Shown in pieces: positions 7,543 to 15,181 of a stretch of DNA of 64,000 bases. Where the stretch lies: assembly GCF_014218295.1 (NCBI RefSeq), contig NZ_AP023287.1, positions 1,488,001-1,552,000 on the forward strand. Direction: 5' to 3'. Below the pieces are notes generated by a model that saw only the letters and a list, made by a program, of their open reading frames with translations, made no database searches and was not told where the DNA came from. This DNA is from Mycolicibacterium litorale. GTDB taxonomy: Bacteria > Actinomycetota > Actinomycetes > Mycobacteriales > Mycobacteriaceae. The stretch's first letter is position 1; each line of letters starts with the position of its first letter. The position numbers were made by a program, and so were the translations under genes.

Positions 7543-8337
7543 GTGACGCGAGTACTTGCGGTCGCCAATCAAAAGGGTGGGGTCGCCAAGACGACGACGG
7601 TGGCGTCGTTGGGCGCGGCGATGGCGGAAAGTGGCAAGCGGGTTCTGCTCGTGGACCTGGACCCGCAGGGTTCGCTGACCTTCTCCCTCGGCCATGATCC
7701 CGACAAGTTGCCGGTCTCGGTACACGAGGTGCTGCTGGGGGAGGTGGAACCGGATGCAGCACTGGTCGAGACGCCGGAAGGGATGTCGCTCCTGCCGGCC
7801 AACATCGATCTCGCGGGGGCGGAGGCGATGCTCCTCATGCGTGCGGGGCGCGAACATGCGCTCAAGCGCGCGCTGGCCAAGGTGATCGACTCCTACGACG
7901 TGGTGCTGATCGACTGCCCACCGTCGCTGGGTGTGCTGACCCTCAACGGTCTGACCGCCGCCGACGAGGTGATCGTGCCGCTGCAGTGCGAGACGTTGGC
8001 GCACCGCGGCGTGGGCCAGTTCCTGCGCACGGTGTCCGACGTGCAGGCCATCACCAACCCCGACCTCAAACTCCTGGGCGCGCTGCCCACGCTGTACGAC
8101 TCGCGCACCACCCACAGCCGCGACGTGCTGTTCGACGTGGTCGACCGCTACGAGCTGCCCGTCCTCGCGCCGCCGATTCCGCGCACGGTCCGGTTCGCCG
8201 AGGCCAGCGCGTCGGGTTCGTCGGTGCTGGCCGGCCGCAAGAACAAGGGCTCGGTGGCTTATCGCGAATTGGCCAACGCGCTGCTCAAGCACTGGAAGAA
8301 CGGCAAAGACATGCCGACCTACACCCCGGAGGTCTGA
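7543..8337 (+). CDS. ParA/Soj-family ATPase
   Basis: 264-residue deviant Walker ATPase corresponding to Rv3213c. Walker A with the signature Lys is NQKGGVAKTT (about residues 9-18), Walker A' is VLLVDLDPQGSLT, and Walker B is VVLIDCPPSL. There is no adjacent parB, so it is not the chromosome-segregation parA (which lies near the origin); probably an orphan positioning ATPase. GTG 7543 is used, 59 bp from the divergent gpm2 start. Confidence 0.9.
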   Translation: MTRVLAVANQKGGVAKTTTVASLGAAMAESGKRVLLVDLDPQGSLTFSLGHDPDKLPVSVHEVLLGEVEPDAALVETPEGMSLLPANIDLAGAEAMLLMRAGREHALKRALAKVIDSYDVVLIDCPPSLGVLTLNGLTAADEVIVPLQCETLAHRGVGQFLRTVSDVQAITNPDLKLLGALPTLYDSRTTHSRDVLFDVVDRYELPVLAPPIPRTVRFAEASASGSSVLAGRKNKGSVAYRELANALLKHWKNGKDMPTYTPEV

Positions 8338-8341
8338 CCGT

Positions 8342-9043
8342 TCACACCTGCGCCAGCACGTCGGCGACCAGCCCCGCGAGGTCGGCGGGCCGGGACAGGA
8401 ACGGCGAGTGCGACGTGCCCATCCGGTGCACCTCGTCGGCGTGGCGCGCGAACCGCTCCTGAACCGCGGGCGGCAAGGCCCTGTCCTCCTCACAGATGAT
8501 GTAGGTACTGGGCACCGTTTTCCACGCGGCCTCGGTCAGCACCTGCCGTCCGGCCGCATACGACAGATAGCCCAACTGTCTGACCGCCCGGTCGGCGGTG
8601 ACGGCGTCGACGTCGCCGTAGAACACTTCGACGGGATCGGGGACGTCCAGATATCCGTCGCCGCCACATTGCCGGTGCGCGGCCGCCCAGCCCATCGGTG
8701 AGCCGCCGCTGACCGAGAACAGCGATTCGCCCACATCCAGGACGAACGCGGCGAGGTAGATGATCCGCCGGACATTGCGTGCACCAGACAGCGCCTGTGT
8801 GGTGGGTATCCCTCCGTAGGAGTGCGCGAGCACCACGGTCGGGCCGTCGACGGCGGCGACGGCCTCGGCGATCGCGGCCGCGTCGCCGTACATGTCGCCC
8901 AGGTGTGCCGGATCGTCTCCGGTGCTCGGCAACGCCACCGTGCGGGTGTCGATCCCGTCCAGTTCGTCCACCAGCGGCTGCAGATGGGCGGGCTTGTGCC
9001 ACGCGCCGGGCACCAGTACGAGCGACGGCAGTGCCCGGCTCAT
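8342..9043 (-). CDS. Alpha/beta hydrolase
   Basis: 233-residue alpha/beta hydrolase of the RsbQ/salicylate-esterase-like type. The oxyanion region is LVLVPGAWHKPAHLQPL near the N-terminus and the nucleophile elbow is AHSYGG (Ser at about residue 75). A late His in MGTSHSPFLSRP is the likely catalytic His. Substrate unknown. It is the last gene of a three-gene minus-strand group with the HD protein (10-bp gap) and the reductase. This group is absent at this place in M. tuberculosis. Confidence 0.85.
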   Translation of the reverse strand: MSRALPSLVLVPGAWHKPAHLQPLVDELDGIDTRTVALPSTGDDPAHLGDMYGDAAAIAEAVAAVDGPTVVLAHSYGGIPTTQALSGARNVRRIIYLAAFVLDVGESLFSVSGGSPMGWAAAHRQCGGDGYLDVPDPVEVFYGDVDAVTADRAVRQLGYLSYAAGRQVLTEAAWKTVPSTYIICEEDRALPPAVQERFARHADEVHRMGTSHSPFLSRPADLAGLVADVLAQV

Positions 9044-9053
9044 CGCCGCGCGC

Positions 9054-9695
9054 TCACTGCGGTAGCGGGTTCTTCACGATGAGGTCGACGACGTCGACGC
9101 GCGAGAAGTCGGGTTCGAAGTGCGCGAGGATGTCGGCGTTCATCGTGCCGAACGTGGTGTGCGGCCGCTCCTTCATACCGTCGTGGAAGGCGTGCAGCAT
9201 CCCGTCGGTGAAGTGGGTGCGCGGGTGGGCGGCGCACACCTCGGCGATCTGGTCCGTCGTCAAGGCCTCGGCGCCGGCGCCGACCACGTCGGTCGCCACT
9301 CCGGCGATGAGCAACGCGATCTCGGGTTCGAGGCGGTCCGGGATCTCCGGCGTGGTGTGCAACGCGACGGCGAGCCAGACGGTGCGGGCCGTCGCCTCCG
9401 GACAGCCGTGTTCGATCAGGAACGTCCGTGCGGCGTCGGCGCCGTCGAGTTCGAACCGCTGATCTGTCCTGCGGTACCGCGCGGTCAGGCCGAGATCGTG
9501 GAACATCGCCGCCGTGTAGAGCAGTTCGGGATCCGGGTCGAGTCCGCGGCTCCGGCCGTGCAGCATGCCCCACAGATACGATCGCACCGAGTGGCCGAAC
9601 AGCAGCTCGTCGGCGGCATCCCGGACTAGTGCGGTGACCTCGCGCGCCATCGGCGAGTCCGGAACCTCAACCCCCGCAACGGTTTCCGCCATCAT
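9054..9695 (-). CDS. HD-domain protein, cyanamide hydratase-like
   Basis: 213-residue HD-domain metalloprotein. H35, the H66-D67 pair (AAMFHDLGLT) and a following LAVALHTTPEIP segment are the expected metal ligands. The order DQRFELDGADAARTFL then ALHTTPEI then IALLIAGVATDVVG resembles fungal and bacterial cyanamide hydratases, which hydrate N-C triple bonds to urea-type products. This is family resemblance from memory, not proof of substrate. Its start overlaps the reductase stop by four bases (ATGA). Confidence 0.78.
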   Translation of the reverse strand: MMAETVAGVEVPDSPMAREVTALVRDAADELLFGHSVRSYLWGMLHGRSRGLDPDPELLYTAAMFHDLGLTARYRRTDQRFELDGADAARTFLIEHGCPEATARTVWLAVALHTTPEIPDRLEPEIALLIAGVATDVVGAGAEALTTDQIAEVCAAHPRTHFTDGMLHAFHDGMKERPHTTFGTMNADILAHFEPDFSRVDVVDLIVKNPLPQ

Positions 9696-10627
9696 CGCCC
9701 TTTCTCGAGTTCGCTCACCACGCCGATGACGGGCTTTCCGGCCGGGCGGCGGGCCGGGTCGAAGGCCGCCGGCGCCTGGTCGAGTGGGCAGACGGTCACC
9801 GGTGGTGGACGCAGCCGACCGTCACGCACCCGCTGTTGCAGGCGGAGCAGCCCTTCGCGGTCCGGTTCGACGACGAAGAAGATCGCCCGTCCGCCGTCGG
9901 GTGCTTCACGGGGCGGCTCGGCGATGGTCACCAGCGTGCCGCCCGGACGCACGAGTCGCGCGGAGCGGTCGAGGATCTGCCCGCCGATCACGTCGAACAC
10001 CATGTCCACCGGCGCGACATCCTCCAACTGGTCCTGCTGCAGGTCGACGAATGCGTCGGCACCCAACTGCAGCACCGTCTCCCGGTGGGATGCCCTGCCG
10101 GTGCCGATGACCCGGGCGCCCACCTCGCGCGCGAGTTGCACCGCGATCCATCCGACCGCGCCGGCGGCTCCGTGGACCAGGACCGTTTGGCCGGCGGTCA
10201 GCTGTCCGTGGTCGAGCAGTCCCTGCCACGCGGTGAGCCCGGAGATCGGCAGCGCAGCGGCGACCGTGTGATCGATGTCGGCGGCGAGCGGCGCCAGGTT
10301 GCGCGCCTCCACCGCGACGTACTCGGCCAGTGTGCCGTTGCGGGCCCAGTCGGTGACCCCGAAGACGCGTTGGCCCACGGTCACGCCGGTGGTGCCGTAT
10401 CCGAGTTCGGCGACCTCCCCGGACACCTCGTGGCCGGGGATCGTCGGCGCCCGGTCACGGCCGGCGCGATCGACCCACGTTGCGGGCCAGTCCAGTTCAC
10501 CGGGGGTGAAGCTCGCGGCGTGCACCCGGACGATGACGTCGTTCTCGGCCGCATGCGGGTACGGCACGTCGGCCGGCGTGAGCCCTTCGACCCCGGCTGT
10601 GCGGTCCCGCGCGACGATCGCTCGCAT
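9692..10627 (-). CDS. NADP-dependent MDR-family oxidoreductase
   Basis: 311-residue zinc-free medium-chain reductase (quinone oxidoreductase-like). GroES-like domain with IPGHEVSGEVAELG (about residues 63-76), then a Rossmann fold with VLVHGAAGAVGWIAVQLA. No structural zinc cysteine cluster is seen. Likely reduces a quinone or an alpha,beta-unsaturated carbonyl with NADPH. First complete gene of the reductase-HD-hydrolase group; a broken cupin gene lies just upstream on the same strand. Confidence 0.87.
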   Translation of the reverse strand: MRAIVARDRTAGVEGLTPADVPYPHAAENDVIVRVHAASFTPGELDWPATWVDRAGRDRAPTIPGHEVSGEVAELGYGTTGVTVGQRVFGVTDWARNGTLAEYVAVEARNLAPLAADIDHTVAAALPISGLTAWQGLLDHGQLTAGQTVLVHGAAGAVGWIAVQLAREVGARVIGTGRASHRETVLQLGADAFVDLQQDQLEDVAPVDMVFDVIGGQILDRSARLVRPGGTLVTIAEPPREAPDGGRAIFFVVEPDREGLLRLQQRVRDGRLRPPPVTVCPLDQAPAAFDPARRPAGKPVIGVVSELEKGR

Positions 10628-10633
10628 GGTGAC

Positions 10634-10807
10634 TCAATCCTCCCGCCGCTGCGCATCGCGGTGACACAGGTGGTGCGGCTCCCGGAACGACTCACCCGCG
10701 GTGATCCCCCGGCGCGGCGCGCCCTCGCGTTCGAACAGGATCCGTCCTTCGAGGACGTGGCCGAAGACCAAAAGGTCGGACACTGTGGCGTTTCCCGTAG
10801 CCGGCAT
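10634..10807 (-). pseudogene. Truncated cupin-domain remnant
   Basis: 57-residue open frame starting MPATGNATVSDLLVFGHVLEG. The stretch VFGHVLEGRILFEREG followed by ITAGESFREP looks like the first strands of a small cupin barrel, including the G-x-x-L-x-G-x-x-x-F pattern. After REP the sequence turns into unrelated basic residues and stops, so the second half of the barrel is missing. Probably a gene fragment cut off next to the reductase start at 10627. Confidence 0.45.
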
Positions 10808-10881
10808 GTTGTCGACGCTAGTGTCGCGGCCTGCGGATTCGTGGGCCACTTCGGTGCGGTGAACGGGGGCCACTGGAGACG

Positions 10882-12294
10882 TCAGGGCAGCAGCCCGATC
10901 AGCGCCGCCAGCGCGGCCGACCACGCGCTGGGCGCGGGTGCGGCGAATCCGACGACCAGTCCGTCGCGGTCGCTGGCGGCGGCGGGATGGCGGTACAGGT
11001 CCAGTCCCTCGACGGCCAGCCGGCGCCACGGCGGCCGGCCGGCCAGCGCGCTCTCGCCGCCGCCGTCGAGTCCGAGCAGCGCGTGCAGCCCGGCCGGCAG
11101 TCCGTGGACCTCGGTGAGCGGTGACGACCGGGCGAGTGCCGCCAGCAGATGCTCGCGCCGACGCCGGTACTGCGCGCGCATGGTGCGGATGTGGCGGTCG
11201 TATCCGCCGGCCCGCAGGAATTCGGCCATCGCCAGTTGTTCGAGGAAGCCGCATGTGGCTTCCGTTTCGCCCTTCTGACGGATGACCGCCTCGGTCAGCC
11301 GGTGGGGCAGGACGAGCCAGCCCAGTCGCAGACCGGGGGCCAGGGTCTTGCTGACCGTGCCCAGATACCCGACCCGGTCGGGGTCCACGCCGTGCAGCGC
11401 GCCGACGGGTGTGCGGTCGTAGCGGAACTCGCCGTCGTAGTCGTCTTCGATGACCACGCCACCGGTGCGGCGGGCCCAGTCGATGACGGACGCGCGCCGG
11501 TCGGGCCGCAGTGGGACGCCCAGCGGGAACTGGTGCGAGGGGGTGAGGACGACACCGCCCACGTCCGGCATCGCGTCGAGCGCATCCACGTCGGCGCCGC
11601 CGGCGTCGACCGCCAGGGGCGGACATCGAAGACCCGCGTCGGTCAACGACCGTCGCTGCGCCGGCAGACCGAATTCCTCCACCGCGACCGCTGAAACGCC
11701 GATGTCGGCCAGGGCCCTGGCGATCAGGTCCAAACCCTCTGCGGCGCCGCAGCATACGACGATGTCGTCCGGTTCGCACCGGACGCCGCGCGCGCGTGCC
11801 AGGTACTCGGCGAGCGCCTCACGCAGTTCCGGCCTGCCGTGCGGATCGGCATAGCCGAACGCCTCGGTGGGCGCCGCCTGCAGTGCCCGCTTCACCGCGC
11901 GGGCCCACTCCTCGCGGGGGAACGACGACAGATCAGGATGGCCCGGGCGAAGGTCGTGTTCGGGACGTGGCGGTGTGGTGGTCCCCGGCCGCACCGTTCG
12001 GCTGCGGCGCACGTCGGCCGCGCGTTGCGACACCGTGGTGCGCGAACCGTGCTGGGAGGTCAGCCATCCTTCGGCGACCAGCTCCGAGTACGCGCGTGCG
12101 ACCGTGTTGCGGGCCACCCCGAGGTCGGCCGCGAGCGTACGGCTCGATGGCAGCCGGGTCCCGGGCAGGAGCCGTCCCGACCGGATCGCGTCGCGAAGTG
12201 CCTCCATCAGACTGTCCCGCACGCGCCCGTCGGGCCGATCCAGGTGCAGGTCCAGCCCGGATACTGAGCCCGAAGTGTCTGCGGTCGTTGCCAA
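10882..12294 (-). CDS. MocR/PdxR-family regulator (GntR HTH + aminotransferase fold)
   Basis: 470-residue regulator. N-terminal winged helix of the GntR type (about residues 28-95: LPGTRLPSSRTLAADLGVAR then NTVARAYSELVAEGWL), linker, then a fold-type I aminotransferase domain. The PLP lysine lies in TVSKTLAPGLRLGW. Members bind PLP and often an amino compound to control neighbouring genes. The first in-frame start is a TTG at 12294, directly after the nitrile hydratase accessory stop at 12296, so it appears to be the last gene of that operon and may control it. Confidence 0.87.
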   Translation of the reverse strand: MATTADTSGSVSGLDLHLDRPDGRVRDSLMEALRDAIRSGRLLPGTRLPSSRTLAADLGVARNTVARAYSELVAEGWLTSQHGSRTTVSQRAADVRRSRTVRPGTTTPPRPEHDLRPGHPDLSSFPREEWARAVKRALQAAPTEAFGYADPHGRPELREALAEYLARARGVRCEPDDIVVCCGAAEGLDLIARALADIGVSAVAVEEFGLPAQRRSLTDAGLRCPPLAVDAGGADVDALDAMPDVGGVVLTPSHQFPLGVPLRPDRRASVIDWARRTGGVVIEDDYDGEFRYDRTPVGALHGVDPDRVGYLGTVSKTLAPGLRLGWLVLPHRLTEAVIRQKGETEATCGFLEQLAMAEFLRAGGYDRHIRTMRAQYRRRREHLLAALARSSPLTEVHGLPAGLHALLGLDGGGESALAGRPPWRRLAVEGLDLYRHPAAASDRDGLVVGFAAPAPSAWSAALAALIGLLP

Positions 12295-12295
12295 T

Positions 12296-12628
12296 TCAGT
12301 GCCGGTGGTCGTGGCCGTCGGGACGCAGGGCCAGGGCGTGCGCCCGGTCGGTGACGCGATCGGCCGCCACGGCGCCGCAGGCGCTCAGCACATCCTCGAG
12401 CGCATCCAACCACTGCCGGTAGTAATGCCAGCTCTCACCGTCGCCTGCGGCCTCCCAGCGGGCGATACGCGCCACCAGGGCCGCCTGGAACTGCGGCCAG
12501 GTGAAGACGCCCGCCTCCGACAGCAGCACAGCCATGCCGAATGCGCGGCTCTCCCACGGTTCGGCGAACACGAGCTCACCGTTCGCACGCGGTGGGGCGG
12601 CCGGCCCTTCGGCCAGGTCGACGATCAT
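12296..12628 (-). CDS. Nitrile hydratase accessory protein
   Basis: 110-residue protein resembling nitrile hydratase activators and the N-terminal part of the beta subunit (LVFAEPWESRAFGMAVLLSE, then FTWPQFQAALVARIARWE). In cobalt nitrile hydratases this gene follows the alpha gene and its product loads cobalt by subunit swapping. ATG 12628 overlaps the alpha stop by four bases. The C-terminus ends DGHDHRH, His-rich and possibly metal-binding. The in-frame extension to 13585 is a shadow. Confidence 0.85.
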   Translation of the reverse strand: MIVDLAEGPAAPPRANGELVFAEPWESRAFGMAVLLSEAGVFTWPQFQAALVARIARWEAAGDGESWHYYRQWLDALEDVLSACGAVAADRVTDRAHALALRPDGHDHRH

Positions 12629-13224
12629 CGCGGCGCCTCGACCTCTGCGACGCCGACCATCGCCTCGCGGGTGATCAGCGGGATCAGTTCTTCGGCCGCG
12701 AGGTGCTCGGTGCCCGCGGGCCGCCGCGGCAGCACCAGCCATCGCACCTCGGCGCTGGAGTCGTGCACGGTGATGTCGACGTCCGGCGGCAGGTCGAGGC
12801 CCATCTCGGCGAGTACCCGCCGCGGTTCCCGCACCATCCGCGACCGGTAGGCCGGATCCTTGTACCAGCTGGGCGGCAGGCCCAGCAGCTGCCACGGATA
12901 GCACGAGCACATCGTGCAGACCACCACGTGGTGGCTGGTCGGGGTGTTCTCCACGACGACGACGTGTTCGGTCTGCGCCCCGAGGAAGCCCATCTCGTCG
13001 ATGACGGCGGTACCGTCGGCGAGCAACCGCCGCCGGAATTCCGGATCGGTCCACGCCCGGGCGACGACGTGCGCTCCGTTGAGCGGCCCGACGTGCGTCT
13101 GGTAGGTGGTGATGATCGCTTCGAGCGCGGCGGGATCGACCAGACCGCGTTCGGTAAGCAGTTGTTCGAGCGCCTCCGCGCGCAGCGACGGGGGAATGTC
13201 GCGGCCGGCCTGACCGACGCTCAT
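12625..13224 (-). CDS. Nitrile hydratase alpha subunit, cobalt type
   Basis: 199-residue catalytic subunit that hydrates nitriles to amides. The metal claw is VCTMCSCYPW (C103, C106, S107, C108). Thr after the first Cys and Tyr after the last are the marks of the cobalt (low-spin Co3+) group, as against Ser/Thr in the iron group. ATG 13224 overlaps the beta stop by four bases, and its own stop overlaps the accessory start. Order beta-alpha-accessory is the usual cobalt arrangement. Thiocyanate hydrolase gamma subunit is the main alternative, less likely with this fused beta. Confidence 0.92.
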   Translation of the reverse strand: MSVGQAGRDIPPSLRAEALEQLLTERGLVDPAALEAIITTYQTHVGPLNGAHVVARAWTDPEFRRRLLADGTAVIDEMGFLGAQTEHVVVVENTPTSHHVVVCTMCSCYPWQLLGLPPSWYKDPAYRSRMVREPRRVLAEMGLDLPPDVDITVHDSSAEVRWLVLPRRPAGTEHLAAEELIPLITREAMVGVAEVEAPR

Positions 13225-13886
13225 GCGGCCTCCTCGAGGTAGCTCTCGAACATCTCGATCGTGGAGGTGAACGGTTCTGCGTCGGGGCCCCACAGTTCGT
13301 GCGAGTCGAAGGCGACGGTGTAGACGTACTGCGGGTTCTCGCCGCGGAAGTGGGCGTTGGTGTCGGGGAAGACGAACGCCGGTTCGACCAGCGTGACCAC
13401 GCCGGTGTGCCCGCGCACGTAGCGGGGGAGCCGGGTGTGCCCGGCCGGGGAGATGTCCTTGGCCCGCACCCGCGCGCCGACCGCGAACGCGGGCGCGGCA
13501 GCCACGGTGCGGACCGAGCCGTTCTGGGCCGCACGGACGTCGCGTGTGGGCGGATCGGGGGCCGGCGGTTCCTCGACCCGCTCACCGCGCAGGTTGCGGG
13601 CGCGGGCGTCGACGGCCGAGGGCGCGAGCACCGCGTTCTCGGTGAGGAGCCGCTCGGCGCCGTTGAGCCAGCGACCGAAGTACCCGTCCTCGAGGTAGGC
13701 GGCGCGGTCCAATCGCTCGAGCGCGTGCCGGAACGAATCCAGGTTGCCGCCGGTCAGTCGGTTCGACATCAGCGTCAGCGCGAAGGCCCGGCCGTGCCAC
13801 GGTTCCGGGAAGACCGGTTCGTCCGGCTGTGGTCGTTGCGCGCGGCCCCATCCTTCGGTACCGCCCATGTCCGCGATGCCGTCCAT
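13221..13886 (-). CDS. Nitrile hydratase beta subunit
   Basis: 221-residue beta subunit. The N-terminal half has the DGIADMGGTEGWG opening and the helical PEPWHGRAFALTL region. The C-terminal half is the SH3-like barrel beginning FAVGARVRAKDI, with GHTRLPRYVRGHTGVV and ending YTVAFDSHELWG, typical of the family. It forms the alpha2beta2 enzyme and carries the arginines that hydrogen-bond the metal claw. First gene of the operon; no amidase or aldoxime dehydratase lies next to it in this window. Confidence 0.92.
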   Translation of the reverse strand: MDGIADMGGTEGWGRAQRPQPDEPVFPEPWHGRAFALTLMSNRLTGGNLDSFRHALERLDRAAYLEDGYFGRWLNGAERLLTENAVLAPSAVDARARNLRGERVEEPPAPDPPTRDVRAAQNGSVRTVAAAPAFAVGARVRAKDISPAGHTRLPRYVRGHTGVVTLVEPAFVFPDTNAHFRGENPQYVYTVAFDSHELWGPDAEPFTSTIEMFESYLEEAA

Positions 13887-13949
13887 GCCCGTACACCTCC
13901 CGAGCTCCTGCGGGCAGTGTAGGTCCGCGGGTGCGGCGTTCGCGGGGAG

Positions 13950-15161
13950 TCAGCTGAGCCCGACGAGTTCGCCACCGCGCAGTTCCAGGACATGATCGCC
14001 GGACACCGCGGGAACGACCGCGCCGTCGACCGGGGGTCGGGCCAGCGCGATGTGGCGTTCACCGGTCCCCGTGGCGGGATCGAAGACGTCGTAGCCGGCG
14101 GTGACCGGGACCAGCAGACGGTCGGCCATCTCGGCGGCGGGCCCGAGCGGCATGCTCCCGCCCGAGGGGCTGACGGTGTACTTGTAGCGAAGTCCGGAGG
14201 CGTCGAACACCATGACCGAGTCGCCGGTCCACCAGGTGATGAGGTCACCTGCGCGCGAGGCGACGGCGTGCGGGGAGGCCGGTGTGGTCATCAGCGTGCT
14301 GGCGACGGTGGTCCCGGTCTCGTCGACGACGTTGACGGTCGGCTTAGGGGTCGGCAGATAGACGGCCGTCGTGGTGTCGGAGACGGCGATGACGCGGGCG
14401 TCGGAGTCGGCGGGCACGTCGGGCAGTTCGACGATCTTGACGTCGGGGACGTCTTCTTCGTCGGACGGCCGCAGCAGGGTAAGTCGTAGGTCGGATTCGC
14501 CGGGGCAGGCCTCGAGCACCGAGACCGCCGAGGAGCTGGCCGCGGCCGAGGTGAAGCGACACAGTGGGGCCGCGGGCACGTCGGGTTTGATGCGCGCGTC
14601 GAGCGCACCGTAGCTGAGCATCCGGACCATGTCCGAACGCCACACCTCGAGGCGGTTCTCGCCGGCCGACAGCACCGTGGTGCCGTCCGAGCTCAGCGTG
14701 ACCTCGCGGTCGGCGTACCCCGTGCGGGCGTTGCCGCGCTTACCGGTCCTGCCGTTGATCGTGGTGACCTGACCGCATCCGCGCGAGTCCGGGTACACGG
14801 CCACCGCGTAGTGGTACACCGACGTCACACCGCACAGGGCGACGTCTCGTGCGTACCTCCACACCGTGTCGCCGGTGGCGGGATCGCGGCCCAGCACCGT
14901 CGATCCGTCACCGGTGACGACACTTCCCCCGACGACGACCGGCAGCCGGGTCTTCGGGCTCGGCGCGCTCCACAGCTCCCTCAGCGCCGACGGCACGCTG
15001 GTCGCGGGCTCGGGATCGGGGACCGCCGCCGCTGCCGGCTCGCTGATGGTGGCTCTGGCGTCGCTGGTCCACCACACCAGGGCCGCGACGACCGCGACGA
15101 CGACGGCGATCGCCGCGGCGGCCATCACGTCACCGCGGGTGCGGCGCTCCGGTTTGACCAC
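13950..15161 (-). CDS. Membrane-anchored beta-propeller-like protein (Rv3212-like)
   Basis: 403-residue protein with a short cytoplasmic N-terminus, one transmembrane segment (about residues 13-31, AAAAIAVVVAVVAALVWW) and a large extracytoplasmic part. PQQ-propeller-like repeats are visible, for example TVLGRDPATGDTVWRY and the later YDVFDPATGTGERHI. Corresponds by position and length to Rv3212. No enzymatic motif is seen; a structural or ligand-binding role in the cell envelope is inferred. Starts 20 bp after the rhlE stop on the same strand. Confidence 0.82.
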   Translation of the reverse strand: MVKPERRTRGDVMAAAAIAVVVAVVAALVWWTSDARATISEPAAAAVPDPEPATSVPSALRELWSAPSPKTRLPVVVGGSVVTGDGSTVLGRDPATGDTVWRYARDVALCGVTSVYHYAVAVYPDSRGCGQVTTINGRTGKRGNARTGYADREVTLSSDGTTVLSAGENRLEVWRSDMVRMLSYGALDARIKPDVPAAPLCRFTSAAASSSAVSVLEACPGESDLRLTLLRPSDEEDVPDVKIVELPDVPADSDARVIAVSDTTTAVYLPTPKPTVNVVDETGTTVASTLMTTPASPHAVASRAGDLITWWTGDSVMVFDASGLRYKYTVSPSGGSMPLGPAAEMADRLLVPVTAGYDVFDPATGTGERHIALARPPVDGAVVPAVSGDHVLELRGGELVGLS

Positions 15162-15181
15162 GGATGGTGCTGCCCGTCGGG

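Noticed and set aside
7543..8337. Chromosomal parA / origin region
   Set aside because: No parB, gidB, rnpA or DnaA boxes nearby; the gene matches the orphan Rv3213c type.
8342..13886. Second mobile element
   Set aside because: No integrase, transposase, tRNA or flanking direct repeats were seen; it is described only as an accessory insertion.
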